In this document: in pieces, positions 34,352 through 44,133 of the stretch
How positions within the stretch are numbered: position 1 is the first letter of the stretch
How the letters are laid out: each line of letters begins with the position of its first letter
NCBI GenBank assembly: GCA_038116945.1
Contig: JAYOEY010000006.1
Location: forward strand, 115,543-179,542
From: JAYOEY01 sp038116945
Lineage (GTDB): Bacteria > Pseudomonadota > Alphaproteobacteria > MPNO01 > UBA2964
DNA: 64,000 bases
Direction of reading: 5' to 3'
Translations under genes and position numbers: made by a program
Notes under the pieces: generated by a model
The model's database searches: none
What the model was told of the DNA's origin: nothing
The model's input: the letters and a program-made list of their open reading frames with translations, nothing else

Positions 34352-35956
34352 TCAGGCCGTCTTCGCTTCAATCCAGGGATCGTCGCGCCGCTCCAACCAG
34401 TTCAGGAACTCCGAAAAGCAGATCATCGGCATGATGCGCCAGCTGTTATGCACGGACAGTATGGTGCTGCGAACACTGTCGATCGCCAGGCGGGCCCGGT
34501 TCGCGTCATACATATCGTATACTTCGGGACGAATTCTTGTGCGCCGTATCTTTTTGCGAATTGTCTCGTTCACGGTCTGCCTGAGGTCGGTCTTCCATTC
34601 ACGGGGGACCGATCCGCGCGTCGACGGCATGGCGCCGATTTCAGGGTCGAGAAACCGGATCGCCCTTGTCTGAAGGTACTCTTTTCCAGCCTCCTCCGGG
34701 TCACTGTACAGCGACTGTTCGAACAGCGGCATATGAAAAAACGGCGCGGCCGGAGCATGCCCGAAATAGCGCATCGCCTGATGCCATGCGCCGGTGGCGC
34801 GACGCGCGTGATTGAGAAGGTAATAGAGGCTAAGCGCATGCGCCGTAGGAGGCAGCCGCGACAGCTCCTTGCGGATGGTTCCGAATGCCATGTCCCGTCC
34901 GTCTTCGCGCAGCGGCACCATCGGCCTGTCGCCCAGAATCATTTCGGCGACCCTGTCGATATCGCGCCAGCTCGTCCGGTATTCGGGCATCCGGTGGTAA
35001 AAATGCCCGTTCACGGCAATATCGAATCCGACTCCGTCGATGGCGATCGATGGCTGGGAAACGCCACGGAACGTCTCGATCGCCCAACCGTGCTGAAACG
35101 TTTCCCAGTCGAACAGATCCCGGCCGAACCGGTCGTTCTCGACGCAGCGCTCGCTGTCGGGGCAGGGAATTTTCTCAAACGGCGCACCGAGCCTTTCCGA
35201 GATCATGCGGGCAACCGCTGTGTCCTCGTCCCACCAGTCGCCTCCTGGAGCTTCCTGGGACACGCATCGGAAGTCGAGCCCCGCACGAGACGCCGCCAGT
35301 GCGACACGACGCGAATCGTCGCCGCCCGACAACGTCACCACGAGGGGACGATCGGCCGTCCGCAGAAGGCCCAGGGCGTCTTCCAGCAATTCATTGTTGC
35401 GCTGCAGGAAGCCGTCTCCGGATTCGAACTTCAGGTCGAGCTCATGAGGCGACCAGACGGTTTCCCGCAAGACGCTGTCTCCACGAAGCCGAAGCCGTTC
35501 CCCGTATCCGAGACGATATACATCCCGCAATACGGTCCGGTTTCCCGGAATATCGCTAAGACGGTGAAGCAGCCGCCAGGAATCGAGGTCCGGCTTCGGA
35601 TCGGGCATTCGGTTTTTTAGGACCGTCAGGGATGTCGAAAAATGCAGCCCGCCGTCATTCTCAAAATAATAAACCGGCGCAACGCCGAACCTGTCGGTGC
35701 CGAGGATGACTTCGTCCCGGTCGTCATCGATCAGGATATGGGCGTAGATGCCCGTCGCCTCGTGAAAGCTTTCCGGATCAGTCTCCCCGGCAGCGCCCAG
35801 CCGGTCGCCAAGCCAGATATGTCGTCGCCCGCCGGTCGCCTGTTCGCGAATGTGGGCGCCGAGTATCAGAGAAAGCGACGTATTTCGCGGCGCACCGCGC
35901 GCGCGTTTCTGCCAGTGACCGTAGAAAAACCCCGGCGAGTTTGCTTGCGAGGCCAT
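34352..35956 (-). CDS. Asparagine synthase-like protein with degenerate glutaminase domain
   Basis: About 534 residues. The N-terminal ~130 have the fold pattern of a class II glutaminase (YAHILIDDDRDEVILGTDRF, GVAPVYYFENDGGLHFST) but no N-terminal Cys, so glutamine hydrolysis by the usual route is not possible. The synthase half has LSGGDDSRRVALAA (about 209-222), a PP-loop that should bind ATP. It may use free ammonia or an amine to form an amide, as beta-lactam synthetase-type relatives do. ATG 35956 is chosen over a TTG at 35995; neither has a clear ribosome site. It is followed directly by the GT4 gene. Confidence 0.75.
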   Translation of the reverse strand: MASQANSPGFFYGHWQKRARGAPRNTSLSLILGAHIREQATGGRRHIWLGDRLGAAGETDPESFHEATGIYAHILIDDDRDEVILGTDRFGVAPVYYFENDGGLHFSTSLTVLKNRMPDPKPDLDSWRLLHRLSDIPGNRTVLRDVYRLGYGERLRLRGDSVLRETVWSPHELDLKFESGDGFLQRNNELLEDALGLLRTADRPLVVTLSGGDDSRRVALAASRAGLDFRCVSQEAPGGDWWDEDTAVARMISERLGAPFEKIPCPDSERCVENDRFGRDLFDWETFQHGWAIETFRGVSQPSIAIDGVGFDIAVNGHFYHRMPEYRTSWRDIDRVAEMILGDRPMVPLREDGRDMAFGTIRKELSRLPPTAHALSLYYLLNHARRATGAWHQAMRYFGHAPAAPFFHMPLFEQSLYSDPEEAGKEYLQTRAIRFLDPEIGAMPSTRGSVPREWKTDLRQTVNETIRKKIRRTRIRPEVYDMYDANRARLAIDSVRSTILSVHNSWRIMPMICFSEFLNWLERRDDPWIEAKTA

Positions 35957-36010
35957 CAAAACCCGAACGAATATCGCCGATGGAGACTTCGGCAACTCAT
36001 TATCACGATT

Positions 36011-37153
36011 CTAGTACTTCCCCAAGAACAGCAGACCGCGCAGCCATTGCCATGTCTGCTGCTGTTTCAGGATATGGCAAGTCCACCTTAGCATATCGCC
36101 GGGGCCCTCCTTCGCAGCCGTGTAGTACAGTTCGAAAAACGTCCGCCGCGCTTCCTCCCTGCTCGTCCGCCTCCAGGCGTTCGAAACCCGGCCGGGATCC
36201 CGATACTCTTCGGTCAACCCGGAATGCCGGGCGAGAACGCCTTTGGCCTCGGGTCCGTCGGGCAACGCCGCGGGCAATCCCTCTTCGTTCAGCTTTACCG
36301 GATGACAGACCGGCTCAAGGACAGGCGGGCCGCCGTCGCCCGACGGAGAAACCGATACTTCCAGCAGCGCGCTGTAGCGCGACTGCGGGGTCTGGTTCTG
36401 ATACTCGACAGGCCGGAAAACCCAGTTGCCCGTCGAATAGGCGATATAGCCATCCCTGTAACGTTCCGCCCCCTGCAGGACGTGGGGATGATGATGGATG
36501 ACAAGATGCGCGCCCGCGTCGATCAGCGCGCGGCTTAGGTCGACGCGCCATGGCGCGGGAAAGTCGACGAACTCGATATCGGCGTGAACGACCGCTACGA
36601 TCAGGTCGCAGCGCGGAAGCAGCGCCCGGACGGCGCGAAGCATTCGCCGACGTTTGAGCGGCGCGGCGCCGGCGCGGCCGGCACGGGCGTTCGCGTAGCT
36701 GAAACCCGATGCGCCGAGGAAGCCTATCCTCCAGCCGCGGCATTCGTGGATCAGAGGCTGCGAGGCATCCTCTTCGTCGGAACCCGCGCCAAAACTGGCG
36801 ATACCAAGCCTGCCGAGCGCACGCCGCGTGCGCTCCAGCCCTTCGATTCCGGCGTCCATGATATGGTTGTTGGCGAGCGACAGAACGCGCAACGGCGTGC
36901 CGTCGAAACAGCCGATCGCAGACTCCGGCGCTGTCAGGATGCCGTCTCTCGCGGCCGGCGGCTCCTCGGGGGCGCGGCAGGCGCATTCCAGATTGCCGAC
37001 GACCAGATCACACCCGTCGAGAAGGTCGCGAACGCCCGCAAAGATGACCGTCGGATCGTCCCCGGGAAGAGCGTCGAGTAGGGAATCGTTCAGGGCGACG
37101 TCGCCGACAAATCCCAGCCGAAGGGGTTGCGGAGCGGGTGACGCCACGGTCAT
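36011..37153 (-). CDS. CapA-family protein (PGA_cap metallophosphatase fold)
   Basis: 380 residues with LGFVGDVALNDSLLDALPGD, DLVVGNLECACRAP, VLSLANNHIMDAGIEGLERT, and IHHHPHVLQGAERYRDGYIA followed by YSTGNWVF. These are the conserved blocks of the PGA_cap/CapA family, a calcineurin-like metal-dependent fold linked to poly-gamma-glutamate and capsular polymers. No signal peptide or membrane anchor is seen, unlike CapA of Bacillus. Its ATG overlaps the flippase stop (ATGA). Possibly it modifies or attaches an amino-acid substituent; the exact role is unknown. Confidence 0.88.
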   Translation of the reverse strand: MTVASPAPQPLRLGFVGDVALNDSLLDALPGDDPTVIFAGVRDLLDGCDLVVGNLECACRAPEEPPAARDGILTAPESAIGCFDGTPLRVLSLANNHIMDAGIEGLERTRRALGRLGIASFGAGSDEEDASQPLIHECRGWRIGFLGASGFSYANARAGRAGAAPLKRRRMLRAVRALLPRCDLIVAVVHADIEFVDFPAPWRVDLSRALIDAGAHLVIHHHPHVLQGAERYRDGYIAYSTGNWVFRPVEYQNQTPQSRYSALLEVSVSPSGDGGPPVLEPVCHPVKLNEEGLPAALPDGPEAKGVLARHSGLTEEYRDPGRVSNAWRRTSREEARRTFFELYYTAAKEGPGDMLRWTCHILKQQQTWQWLRGLLFLGKY

Positions 37154-38643
37154 GTCTCCGTTGCACGCGCGCCCGTCAGCACGCTCCTGAGCCGGACGAA
37201 TGCCGCCCGGTCAATCAGAAACATGACGGCGGCGTAGGTCGCAGCGCCGATGGCGATATGAGCCAGCAGAACGAAGATGGCCTGAATGCTGCCTGCCGTC
37301 GCCCTGTCGACCAGAAGCGACGGCGCACGCCAGCCATATGTCGCCACGACCGCCAGGCCGACCGCCGCATACATGGCGAGCGCACCGGCCAACGGCCGCG
37401 AAATCGCCGCCGCGAAATCGTGAAGACGCATGCCCGTGATATGCCCGGTAACGGTCAGACAAATAACCACGTTGCACATGACAGCGATGCAGAGACCGGT
37501 GGCGACGCCGTTGACGCCCCATCGCGAGCCGTACCAGGCGGCGCCCGCAACGAACGCGATCGCGAGCAGGATCGTGAAGATCATCAATCTGGGATGTCCG
37601 AGGGCGTTCACCGCTTCGCCGACCGGCGTCGTGAGCATTCGAAACGGCATGGTCAGCGGAATCAGCATCATCGGAACGATTGCGGGACGCCAGGTTTCGC
37701 CAAGCACGATGGGAACCGCCTCGGGCGCTATTGCCGACATGCCGAAGAAAACCGGAAAAAAGACCATGGCGATCAGGTTGGTGGCTTTCTGGAGATAGGA
37801 TTTTATCTCCTGTCCCTCCGCGTGCAGCCGGGAAAAAGCGGGATAGGCTACCTCGTTGATGATGCCGGCAATCTTGTCCCGCGGAATCGAGGACAGGTGC
37901 AGCGCCAGAAAGTAGATGCCCAGGTCTGCGGCGCTGAGCAGACGTCCAATCAGAATCTGGTCGATCGAGCTGTAAAGCCACCAGGCTATCCGCTGGAATA
38001 TGATTTTCGAGCCGAACGTCACGATCGAGGCCATGCCCTTGAAGTTGAAAAGCGGCAGGTGCGGAAACGGCGACATGATGTTGAACCCGATCGCAGTAAC
38101 GGCAGCGACCGCGATCTGACCGGTAATCAGCGCCCAGACGCCGCCGCCCATCAACGCAACCACGAGCGTCGAGACACTGCCGATCAGCGCCGAGCCTATC
38201 GAAATCAGGGCGCCGGGCCGGTAATTCATCTCGCGCATGAGAAGCGTGTACGGAATCTGGTGAAACGCCGAGAGAACGACCGGAACGGCAAGCACGGGAA
38301 TGATCCGGAGCAGGCGCTCCTCGTTGTAGAAATCGGCGATCAGCGGCGTAATCAGGACGATCAGCAGCGCGAGTGCGGTATAGGAAAGCAGGATGATGCC
38401 GAACGCCTTGCGCAGGATTTCGGTACTGACGGTCTCCAATCTGATCAGCGCAGCCTGCAGGCCGAATTCGCCGATCACGGCGGTCAACCCGATAACGACC
38501 ATCCCCATATTCAGCAGGCCGTAATCTTCGGGCTGCAGGAGACGTATCACAAAGAACGTGATGCACCAGGAGATCAGCGCAGTCAGCAGCCGTCCGAAAG
38601 CGGCCCAGCGCAGTCCCCTGAAAACGGCATCGGATATCGACAT
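37150..38643 (-). CDS. Polysaccharide flippase (Wzx-like, MOP superfamily)
   Basis: About 497 residues with 12-14 hydrophobic helices: GLRWAAFGRLLTALISWCIT at the N-terminus, EDYGLLNMGMVVIGLTAVIG, and a family-typical IDQILIGRLLSAADLGIYFL. It belongs to the Polysacc_synt/MviN-like exporters, which flip undecaprenyl-linked repeat units to the periplasm. ATG 38643 is preferred to a GTG eight codons upstream because GGAA precedes it at a short distance. It leads the minus-strand run flippase-capA-asparagine synthase-like-GT4. Confidence 0.92.
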   Translation of the reverse strand: MSISDAVFRGLRWAAFGRLLTALISWCITFFVIRLLQPEDYGLLNMGMVVIGLTAVIGEFGLQAALIRLETVSTEILRKAFGIILLSYTALALLIVLITPLIADFYNEERLLRIIPVLAVPVVLSAFHQIPYTLLMREMNYRPGALISIGSALIGSVSTLVVALMGGGVWALITGQIAVAAVTAIGFNIMSPFPHLPLFNFKGMASIVTFGSKIIFQRIAWWLYSSIDQILIGRLLSAADLGIYFLALHLSSIPRDKIAGIINEVAYPAFSRLHAEGQEIKSYLQKATNLIAMVFFPVFFGMSAIAPEAVPIVLGETWRPAIVPMMLIPLTMPFRMLTTPVGEAVNALGHPRLMIFTILLAIAFVAGAAWYGSRWGVNGVATGLCIAVMCNVVICLTVTGHITGMRLHDFAAAISRPLAGALAMYAAVGLAVVATYGWRAPSLLVDRATAGSIQAIFVLLAHIAIGAATYAAVMFLIDRAAFVRLRSVLTGARATET

Positions 38644-38835
38644 TGGAAATTCCGGCGAAACAGTCACTCACAAAACATCAGCCCTAGCCCTTACCATGGC
38701 AGATGCCGGAATACGACAACTCCTGACGGTGGGGTCTCCGCGTCCCTTCGCTTTCGAGCGGATGTCGGCGTGTGGTAGGATCGGCGCGAATTCCGGGTCA
38801 AAGGACCGACACCGAATCTTCTCCGAACGCTGGAC

Positions 38836-40389
38836 ATGGGTTTCACGGTAAAAACAAACGAGTCCCTGCCGCCGATGGCCTGGTACGCCCGCATCGACCG
38901 GTCCGCCATGGATACAGAAGTCGTGTGCGGGCGGGCGGTGGAAACCGGGTCCGACTTCCTCGTGGAAGGCGTCTGGAACGGGAATTTCGCCGACGGCGAT
39001 TTCGGCGATACCGACTGTTTTTTCGGCTCGGGCCTGATTGCGCGAGATGGGGACGTCGTCATCGTCCCGTCTGCAGCGACCACGGATGCGGTCTACTATT
39101 GCGAGTCGTCAACGGAATTCGTCGTCGCGAACTCCCTGCCGCTCTTGCTCGCCATCACCGGCGACCGGCTGAAACCGGACTTTTTCGAGTACGACCGCAT
39201 CCTCGATTCGGTCCTGAACGGCATTCACCGCTACGAACGCAATCTGCCGACGGCGCGCGGCGCGGTTAACGTTCTCGTTCACTGGAATGCCCGCGTCGGC
39301 GAGGGCGAGATCGAGTTCCTGGAAAAAAGAATGCCGCCCGCTTTTCCCGAATTCGACACGTACGCGGCCTATCTGCGCGAGAACTACCGGCTTATCGCCG
39401 AGAACGCCCGCTCACCCGACCGCAAGATGCCATTCCGGATCGTGACGACGCAGTCCCGCGGTTACGACTCGACCGCGGTCAACGCGATCGCGGCGCCGTT
39501 CGGGATTGACCAGGCATTTACTGTCGGAGAGTCGAAAGGAGAAAACGCCTGGGCAAACGACGATCTCGAAACCCAGAAGAACGACGACGGCAGCGAAATA
39601 TGCGAAATTCTGGGCATTCCCTGCACGACGATCAGCCGTCGCGCGTTCGAAAACGGGTTTCCCAACGAACATCTGTTCCATGCCGCGGTTCACAATAACG
39701 AAGACGCCAATATTCTGGACATCATCGAAAGGATAACGGTCCCGTCGCTGCTGCTGACCGGCGTTCTGGGAGAGATCTGGTACACCGACCCCATGGAGGC
39801 GGGACTGGAAAACCGTATCGTCGACGGCAATCTGAAACGGTGGGATCTCGGATTCCACGGGTTGAAGGAAATTCAGCTTCACGCGGGCTTTGTCCAGCTG
39901 CCCATGACATATATCGGGGCGCGCCGGCGGCCCGACCTGTTCCGGATCACCAATAGCGACGCCATGAAACCCTGGTCGCTGCCGCAGATATACAACCGCC
40001 CTATTCCGAGGCGTATCGCCGAGGAAGCGGGCGTACCGAGAGCCGCGTTCGGACAGACAAAAATGGCGTCCGCCGTCGCGATGCCGGTCCCCAACGTACC
40101 CGTTTCCCCCGATCTGCGACGCGAATATTTCGCCTTTTTGAGGAAAAACGGCCTTCTATCCGGTCTGTCGATCCGTCTGATCGGCCTCGTGCACCGCATC
40201 AACGCCGTCATCCATTTTCATTCGCCCCGAAAAAGCAGGCCGGTGTATTACCTTTCGCGCCTGCTCTCGCGCATCCTCGGCGAGGATTTCAGGATTCCTT
40301 TCGTTTTCGGCCATCTGACCGGCACGCTCTTCGTGTTTTCAGCGAACCGGACGGCGGATTTGTACCGCGACTCCCTGCATTCCGACTGA
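38836..40389 (+). CDS. Asparagine synthase-related protein, strongly diverged
   Basis: 517 residues. The middle has the PP-loop-like SRGYDSTAVNAIAAPFGI (207-224), where the normal SGG reads SRG, followed by VGESKGENAWANDD. The N-terminal 150 residues resemble a worn glutaminase domain (GLIARDGDVVIVPSAATTDA) without the N-terminal Cys. A basic tail follows. It is the fourth and most diverged asparagine-synthase-like protein of the locus. It is transcribed divergently from the flippase and lies upstream of the polymerase. Activity is doubtful by the glutamine route; ATP-dependent ligation remains possible. Confidence 0.65.
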   Translation: MGFTVKTNESLPPMAWYARIDRSAMDTEVVCGRAVETGSDFLVEGVWNGNFADGDFGDTDCFFGSGLIARDGDVVIVPSAATTDAVYYCESSTEFVVANSLPLLLAITGDRLKPDFFEYDRILDSVLNGIHRYERNLPTARGAVNVLVHWNARVGEGEIEFLEKRMPPAFPEFDTYAAYLRENYRLIAENARSPDRKMPFRIVTTQSRGYDSTAVNAIAAPFGIDQAFTVGESKGENAWANDDLETQKNDDGSEICEILGIPCTTISRRAFENGFPNEHLFHAAVHNNEDANILDIIERITVPSLLLTGVLGEIWYTDPMEAGLENRIVDGNLKRWDLGFHGLKEIQLHAGFVQLPMTYIGARRRPDLFRITNSDAMKPWSLPQIYNRPIPRRIAEEAGVPRAAFGQTKMASAVAMPVPNVPVSPDLRREYFAFLRKNGLLSGLSIRLIGLVHRINAVIHFHSPRKSRPVYYLSRLLSRILGEDFRIPFVFGHLTGTLFVFSANRTADLYRDSLHSD

Positions 40390-40611
40390 CAATCGCTGCA
40401 TCGGACGTCCGGAAGGCTTGTACGGCGCCTCCGACGGATGTCCCGCCCCAAGCTGGCGATATCCACCGACGCCTCGATCGCGCCTTCCGGAAATTCGGCC
40501 GAAATTAACGACGACGACATGACCGGAGTCTATGATATCATGACAACAACGGACATTGTGCCGCCGTCGGGTTCCCGGCCGAACCGCTCGGGGACTCTGG
40601 AAGGCGAGACT

Positions 40612-40627
40612 TTACGGAAGGCCGTAA
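40612..40627 (+). promoter_or_regulatory. Small hairpin covering the likely ribosome site of the polymerase gene
   Basis: TTACGG-AAGG-CCGTAA forms a 6-bp stem seven bases before the ATG at 40634. The only purine-rich ribosome-like stretch (GGAAGG) lies in the loop and stem, so the structure may limit translation. Confidence 0.3.
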
Positions 40628-40633
40628 GCCGCA

Positions 40634-42058
40634 ATGCGCGACATTCTGGTTACCCTGGTCATCCTCGGCTCTTTGCCGATGACGATGATGCGCCCGTATA
40701 TCGGGGTCATCATGTGGTTCCTGGTGTCCTATATGAACTTCCACCGCATGTCTTGGGGCTTCGCCTACTCCATGCCGGTCGCCATGATGGTGGGCCTGAC
40801 GACTCTGGCGGCATGGGCTACGACGCAGGACAAGAAGCCGATCCCGAAGAACAGCGTCTCCATTCTTATGGGTGCCTTCTTCCTGTGGACATGCGTAACG
40901 ACAGTATTCGCCGTCGGCGACACCGCGACGGGCCAGTTGAAGCAGTTCTTCAAGATCATCCTCATGACATACGTCACGATCTCCCTGATGTGCACGGAGA
41001 AACGGCTGCGCATGCTGATCTGGGTGACGTTCATTTCCTTGGGGTATTTTTCCGTCAAGGGCGGGGTATTCACGCTCGCGACCGGCGGCGCCTTTCGTGT
41101 CTGGGGTCCGCCGGACACGTTCGTGGAAGACAACAACGCCCTGGCGATGGCAACGCTGATGGTCATCCCGCTGATGGTCTATCTCGGGAAAACTGTCAGG
41201 ACCGACAAGTTCAAATGGGCTCCGCACGTCTTGTACGGTTGCGCGGGATTATCCCTGATCTCCGTGATCGGTTCATATTCCCGCGGCGCGTTCCTGGGCT
41301 TGATCGCACTCGGCCTCATCATGTGGTGGAAATCGAAGAAAAAGGGACTGATCGCGATCGTCGGCGTTTTCGGTATCGTCATTGCGGCTGCGGCGTTGCC
41401 GCAGAAATATTACGACCGGATCAACACGATCGGGAACTATGAAGAAGACGGCTCCGCTACCGGCCGCCTCGATATCTGGGCCGTTTCTCTCGACATCGCG
41501 GCCAGACGGCCAATTACAGGTGGAGGATTCTATGTCCACGATACCGACTTCGCCTATGTGAACCAGAGGGCGAACTTCTTCCGGAAAAGCTTCCACAGCA
41601 TCTATTTCGAAGTCCTCGCCTATCACGGCTATGTCGGCCTGCTTCTGTTCCTGGCCCTGGGCGCATGCGCCTACTTCACCTGCGGCTGGATAAAGAAGCA
41701 GACAAAGGACAGACCGGATTTACACAACGATTATTTCCTGTCGGTGATGATGCAGTGCAGCGTGACCGTCTATGCGGTCAGCGGAACCTTCCAGAACCTG
41801 GCGCATTACGACATGTATTACGGGCTGCTTGCGATCATTATCATCCATCGCCATCTGGTCGGCGAAAAGCTCAAGCTTGCCGCAGGAGCCCCGGTGCTTG
41901 GAGCCGAACCGTCCGAACAAAGCGGCCGGGAACAGCCCGGCGGCCTGCTGCCGCAGCCGGCATTTGCCGACGCCCCGGTAGCAAGGAAGAGCTTCCTCCG
42001 GTCCGAGGCCGAGTCGGGTGCCATGCCTCGGGGCCGGTCTTTCCTCAGACAGAACTGA
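40634..42058 (+). CDS. O-glycosylation ligase / Wzy-like polymerase, exosortase A-associated
   Basis: 474 residues with about 11 membrane helices, starting MRDILVTLVILGSLPMTMMR and MNFHRMSWGFAYSMP, the signature opening of the exosortase A-associated probable O-ligase (TIGR03097). A periplasmic loop with GSYSRGAFLGLIALG and GGGFYVHDTDFAYVNQRANF is typical of Wzy_C proteins. The last ~70 residues are hydrophilic and Pro-rich. It polymerises repeat units or transfers glycan to protein, perhaps to exosortase substrates. It is on plus, 244 bases after the asparagine-synthase-related gene. Confidence 0.93.
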   Translation: MRDILVTLVILGSLPMTMMRPYIGVIMWFLVSYMNFHRMSWGFAYSMPVAMMVGLTTLAAWATTQDKKPIPKNSVSILMGAFFLWTCVTTVFAVGDTATGQLKQFFKIILMTYVTISLMCTEKRLRMLIWVTFISLGYFSVKGGVFTLATGGAFRVWGPPDTFVEDNNALAMATLMVIPLMVYLGKTVRTDKFKWAPHVLYGCAGLSLISVIGSYSRGAFLGLIALGLIMWWKSKKKGLIAIVGVFGIVIAAAALPQKYYDRINTIGNYEEDGSATGRLDIWAVSLDIAARRPITGGGFYVHDTDFAYVNQRANFFRKSFHSIYFEVLAYHGYVGLLLFLALGACAYFTCGWIKKQTKDRPDLHNDYFLSVMMQCSVTVYAVSGTFQNLAHYDMYYGLLAIIIIHRHLVGEKLKLAAGAPVLGAEPSEQSGREQPGGLLPQPAFADAPVARKSFLRSEAESGAMPRGRSFLRQN

Positions 42059-42069
42059 AGACAGAAATC

Positions 42070-44133
42070 TTATCTGAGAGAGAAGCCGGAGATTTCCGGC
42101 AGGTGCCCCGGTGCAAGCCCCGCCTCGGAGGGGGATGGAAAATACTTGTTACCGTCCTCCACACGCGGAAAATCGGCCCATGAAAAGGGCCCCACGAACC
42201 GGTTCCGCGAAAACCGCACGGTCGCCGACGCCTTGAGCTTCCAGGTCCCCATGATGCCGCCGGGCCGGTCGAAAACCATCCAGCCGTTCCGGAAAACAAA
42301 CGCGTTCTCTTTATGCGGCCCGCAAATATGCGGCTCCGTCGCCATCGAGAAACTGTCGTTATTGTCGGAGGCCGAGCCTTTCTGAACGACGACATTGTCG
42401 AACAGAATCCGACCGCCGCAGGGAAAATCCGCTTCGCGCGAATTACGGCTCTCGAGACCGAGCAGATAGCTGTCGCGAACTTCCGTGATCCGGGCGCGGC
42501 TTTTCAGGATATGGCCGAGATGATGCGACCGCCTCAGGATGGACCGGCGAACCGACACCCGGTCGATCAGGCCTGCATAGATCAGGTGTTGCGGCTGGTT
42601 TCCGCGATCGTGGCCGATATCCTCGATAATCGACTCTTCGACCGAAAGGCGGCCGCCGCGATTGTCCGTCAGGATGCCCATCTCGGCATTCGAAATGCGC
42701 GCCCGGCGGACGGTGACGTCAAAATCCCGCCCCTCGACCTTGATCCCCGCGCAGTTGCCGCACCGGACCGGGTCGCGGCTGACGAAATCCTCGATAACGA
42801 CGGGACCGCGAGCATTCCTGACCAGCAGGACTGACCTGACCGCCGTGTCGCCGACGACGCGGACCCCGTTGAGTTTCAGCGTCATCGGCGTCCTGACCAC
42901 CGCGCCCGCCGTATAAATGCCCGGCGGTATCGTCACGGTCGCGCCCGGCCGCGCGATATCCAGCAACGCCTGAATCGGCCAGGTATTGACCTTTTGCCCT
43001 GCGCTGCTGTCGGGCAGGCGGTACACCCAGACCCCCTGCCGATACTCGCCGTACCCCACGAAAACGCCGAGTTGCGGCACCGCGACCCACTTCGAAAAGA
43101 TCGGGCTGGCGGCAAAAGGCGGGGCGTCGGCTGCACCGTCGAAGAAACGCCATTCTATCTTGTCGGGGTCGAATTGCAGCACCGGCGCGCCGCCGTTCCA
43201 GAAGACCGGGCGGCCGTCGCCCGCCAGCGCTATCCCCGAAGCCCGATTGAGGCCGGGACCGAGCGCCGAGACCTGTTTTGCCGGGCCGTTCTCCGCTGCC
43301 AGGAACAGACCGTCGCCTGTGATCGTCCAAATCCTTTTTCGCACCGGATCGTAGATGGTCGACCCGCTGCCGCGTATTTCGCTTTCCGCCAGTTTTTTCC
43401 AGCCGGGGCTGACCGGGTCGAACAGGTACGAGGCTGTCGCATGGGCGACGTTCAGCCTGCCGTCTGGATAGGAGAAGGTCCTGAAATACGCGCCGCCGGC
43501 GCGGTCGGGTGGAACAGAGTGACGCCGCCACGACAGGGGTTTCAGACCGTTTCGCGTCTCTTCGCGGGACGGGTTGAATTCCCAGAATTCGGCGCGGGGG
43601 GATGAAACCCGTTCGCAGGCATGAAAACTCGGAAACAGCCACAATGTCTGCGTCGCCCGCGAATGGACGAACCCGTCGTGGGTGTGGGCGGCCGATGGCG
43701 ATGTTGCCGTCGCCATTTCGCACGGCGCAGGGTCGGTCAGGCGCCGCCATGTTCCGGTCTTCAGCGCGAACGAATAAACCTCGTTGCCGCCATAGTCGCC
43801 GATCCCGCCGCCGTGAAAGTACAGGATCATCCGGTCGGGATCGTAGGCGGCCCCGTTCCAGCCATCGATCACCGTGGATGGCCCCTTCGTCATGGATTGC
43901 ACGGGCGTCAGGTTCCGGGGAAACACGTCTGCGATCGACGCGCCGGCCAGTTCGCACCACCCGCCGCCCCGCTTTTCCAGAACGGCGACGCAGTCGAAGA
44001 TGGTTCGCGACGCTGTCGCTTCGCGCCTGTCGGGTTCGGTCCCAGGCCTGTCCGCCGCGAACACCGAAGACGCGACAGCGGCCGAAACGATGGCGGCGCA
44101 GACCCGGAACCATCGCTGCGTCCGCCGTCCCAT
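42070..44133 (-). CDS. Secreted beta-propeller plus right-handed beta-helix protein
   Basis: 687 residues with a signal peptide (CAAIVSAAVASSVFA). Residues about 40-390 contain kelch-like repeats (WNGAAYDPDRMILYFHGGG, GSGSTIYDPVRKRIWTITGD), suggesting a beta-propeller. From about 400 to 620 comes a right-handed beta-helix of the pectate-lyase type (ALLDIARPGATVTIPPGIYT, VTVRRARISNAEMGILTDNR, LIDRVSVRRSILRRSHHLGH). Proteins with this helix bind, cleave or epimerise polysaccharide. It abuts the UDP-sugar epimerase gene with no gap, so it is probably a periplasmic lyase or epimerase for the polymer. The combination of both folds is not one I recognise as a named family. Confidence 0.75.
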   Translation of the reverse strand: MGRRTQRWFRVCAAIVSAAVASSVFAADRPGTEPDRREATASRTIFDCVAVLEKRGGGWCELAGASIADVFPRNLTPVQSMTKGPSTVIDGWNGAAYDPDRMILYFHGGGIGDYGGNEVYSFALKTGTWRRLTDPAPCEMATATSPSAAHTHDGFVHSRATQTLWLFPSFHACERVSSPRAEFWEFNPSREETRNGLKPLSWRRHSVPPDRAGGAYFRTFSYPDGRLNVAHATASYLFDPVSPGWKKLAESEIRGSGSTIYDPVRKRIWTITGDGLFLAAENGPAKQVSALGPGLNRASGIALAGDGRPVFWNGGAPVLQFDPDKIEWRFFDGAADAPPFAASPIFSKWVAVPQLGVFVGYGEYRQGVWVYRLPDSSAGQKVNTWPIQALLDIARPGATVTIPPGIYTAGAVVRTPMTLKLNGVRVVGDTAVRSVLLVRNARGPVVIEDFVSRDPVRCGNCAGIKVEGRDFDVTVRRARISNAEMGILTDNRGGRLSVEESIIEDIGHDRGNQPQHLIYAGLIDRVSVRRSILRRSHHLGHILKSRARITEVRDSYLLGLESRNSREADFPCGGRILFDNVVVQKGSASDNNDSFSMATEPHICGPHKENAFVFRNGWMVFDRPGGIMGTWKLKASATVRFSRNRFVGPFSWADFPRVEDGNKYFPSPSEAGLAPGHLPEISGFSLR

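Noticed and set aside
33422..35620. Open frame on plus of about 730 codons
   Set aside because: Antisense to GT4 and the asparagine-synthase-like gene, both with recognised motifs.
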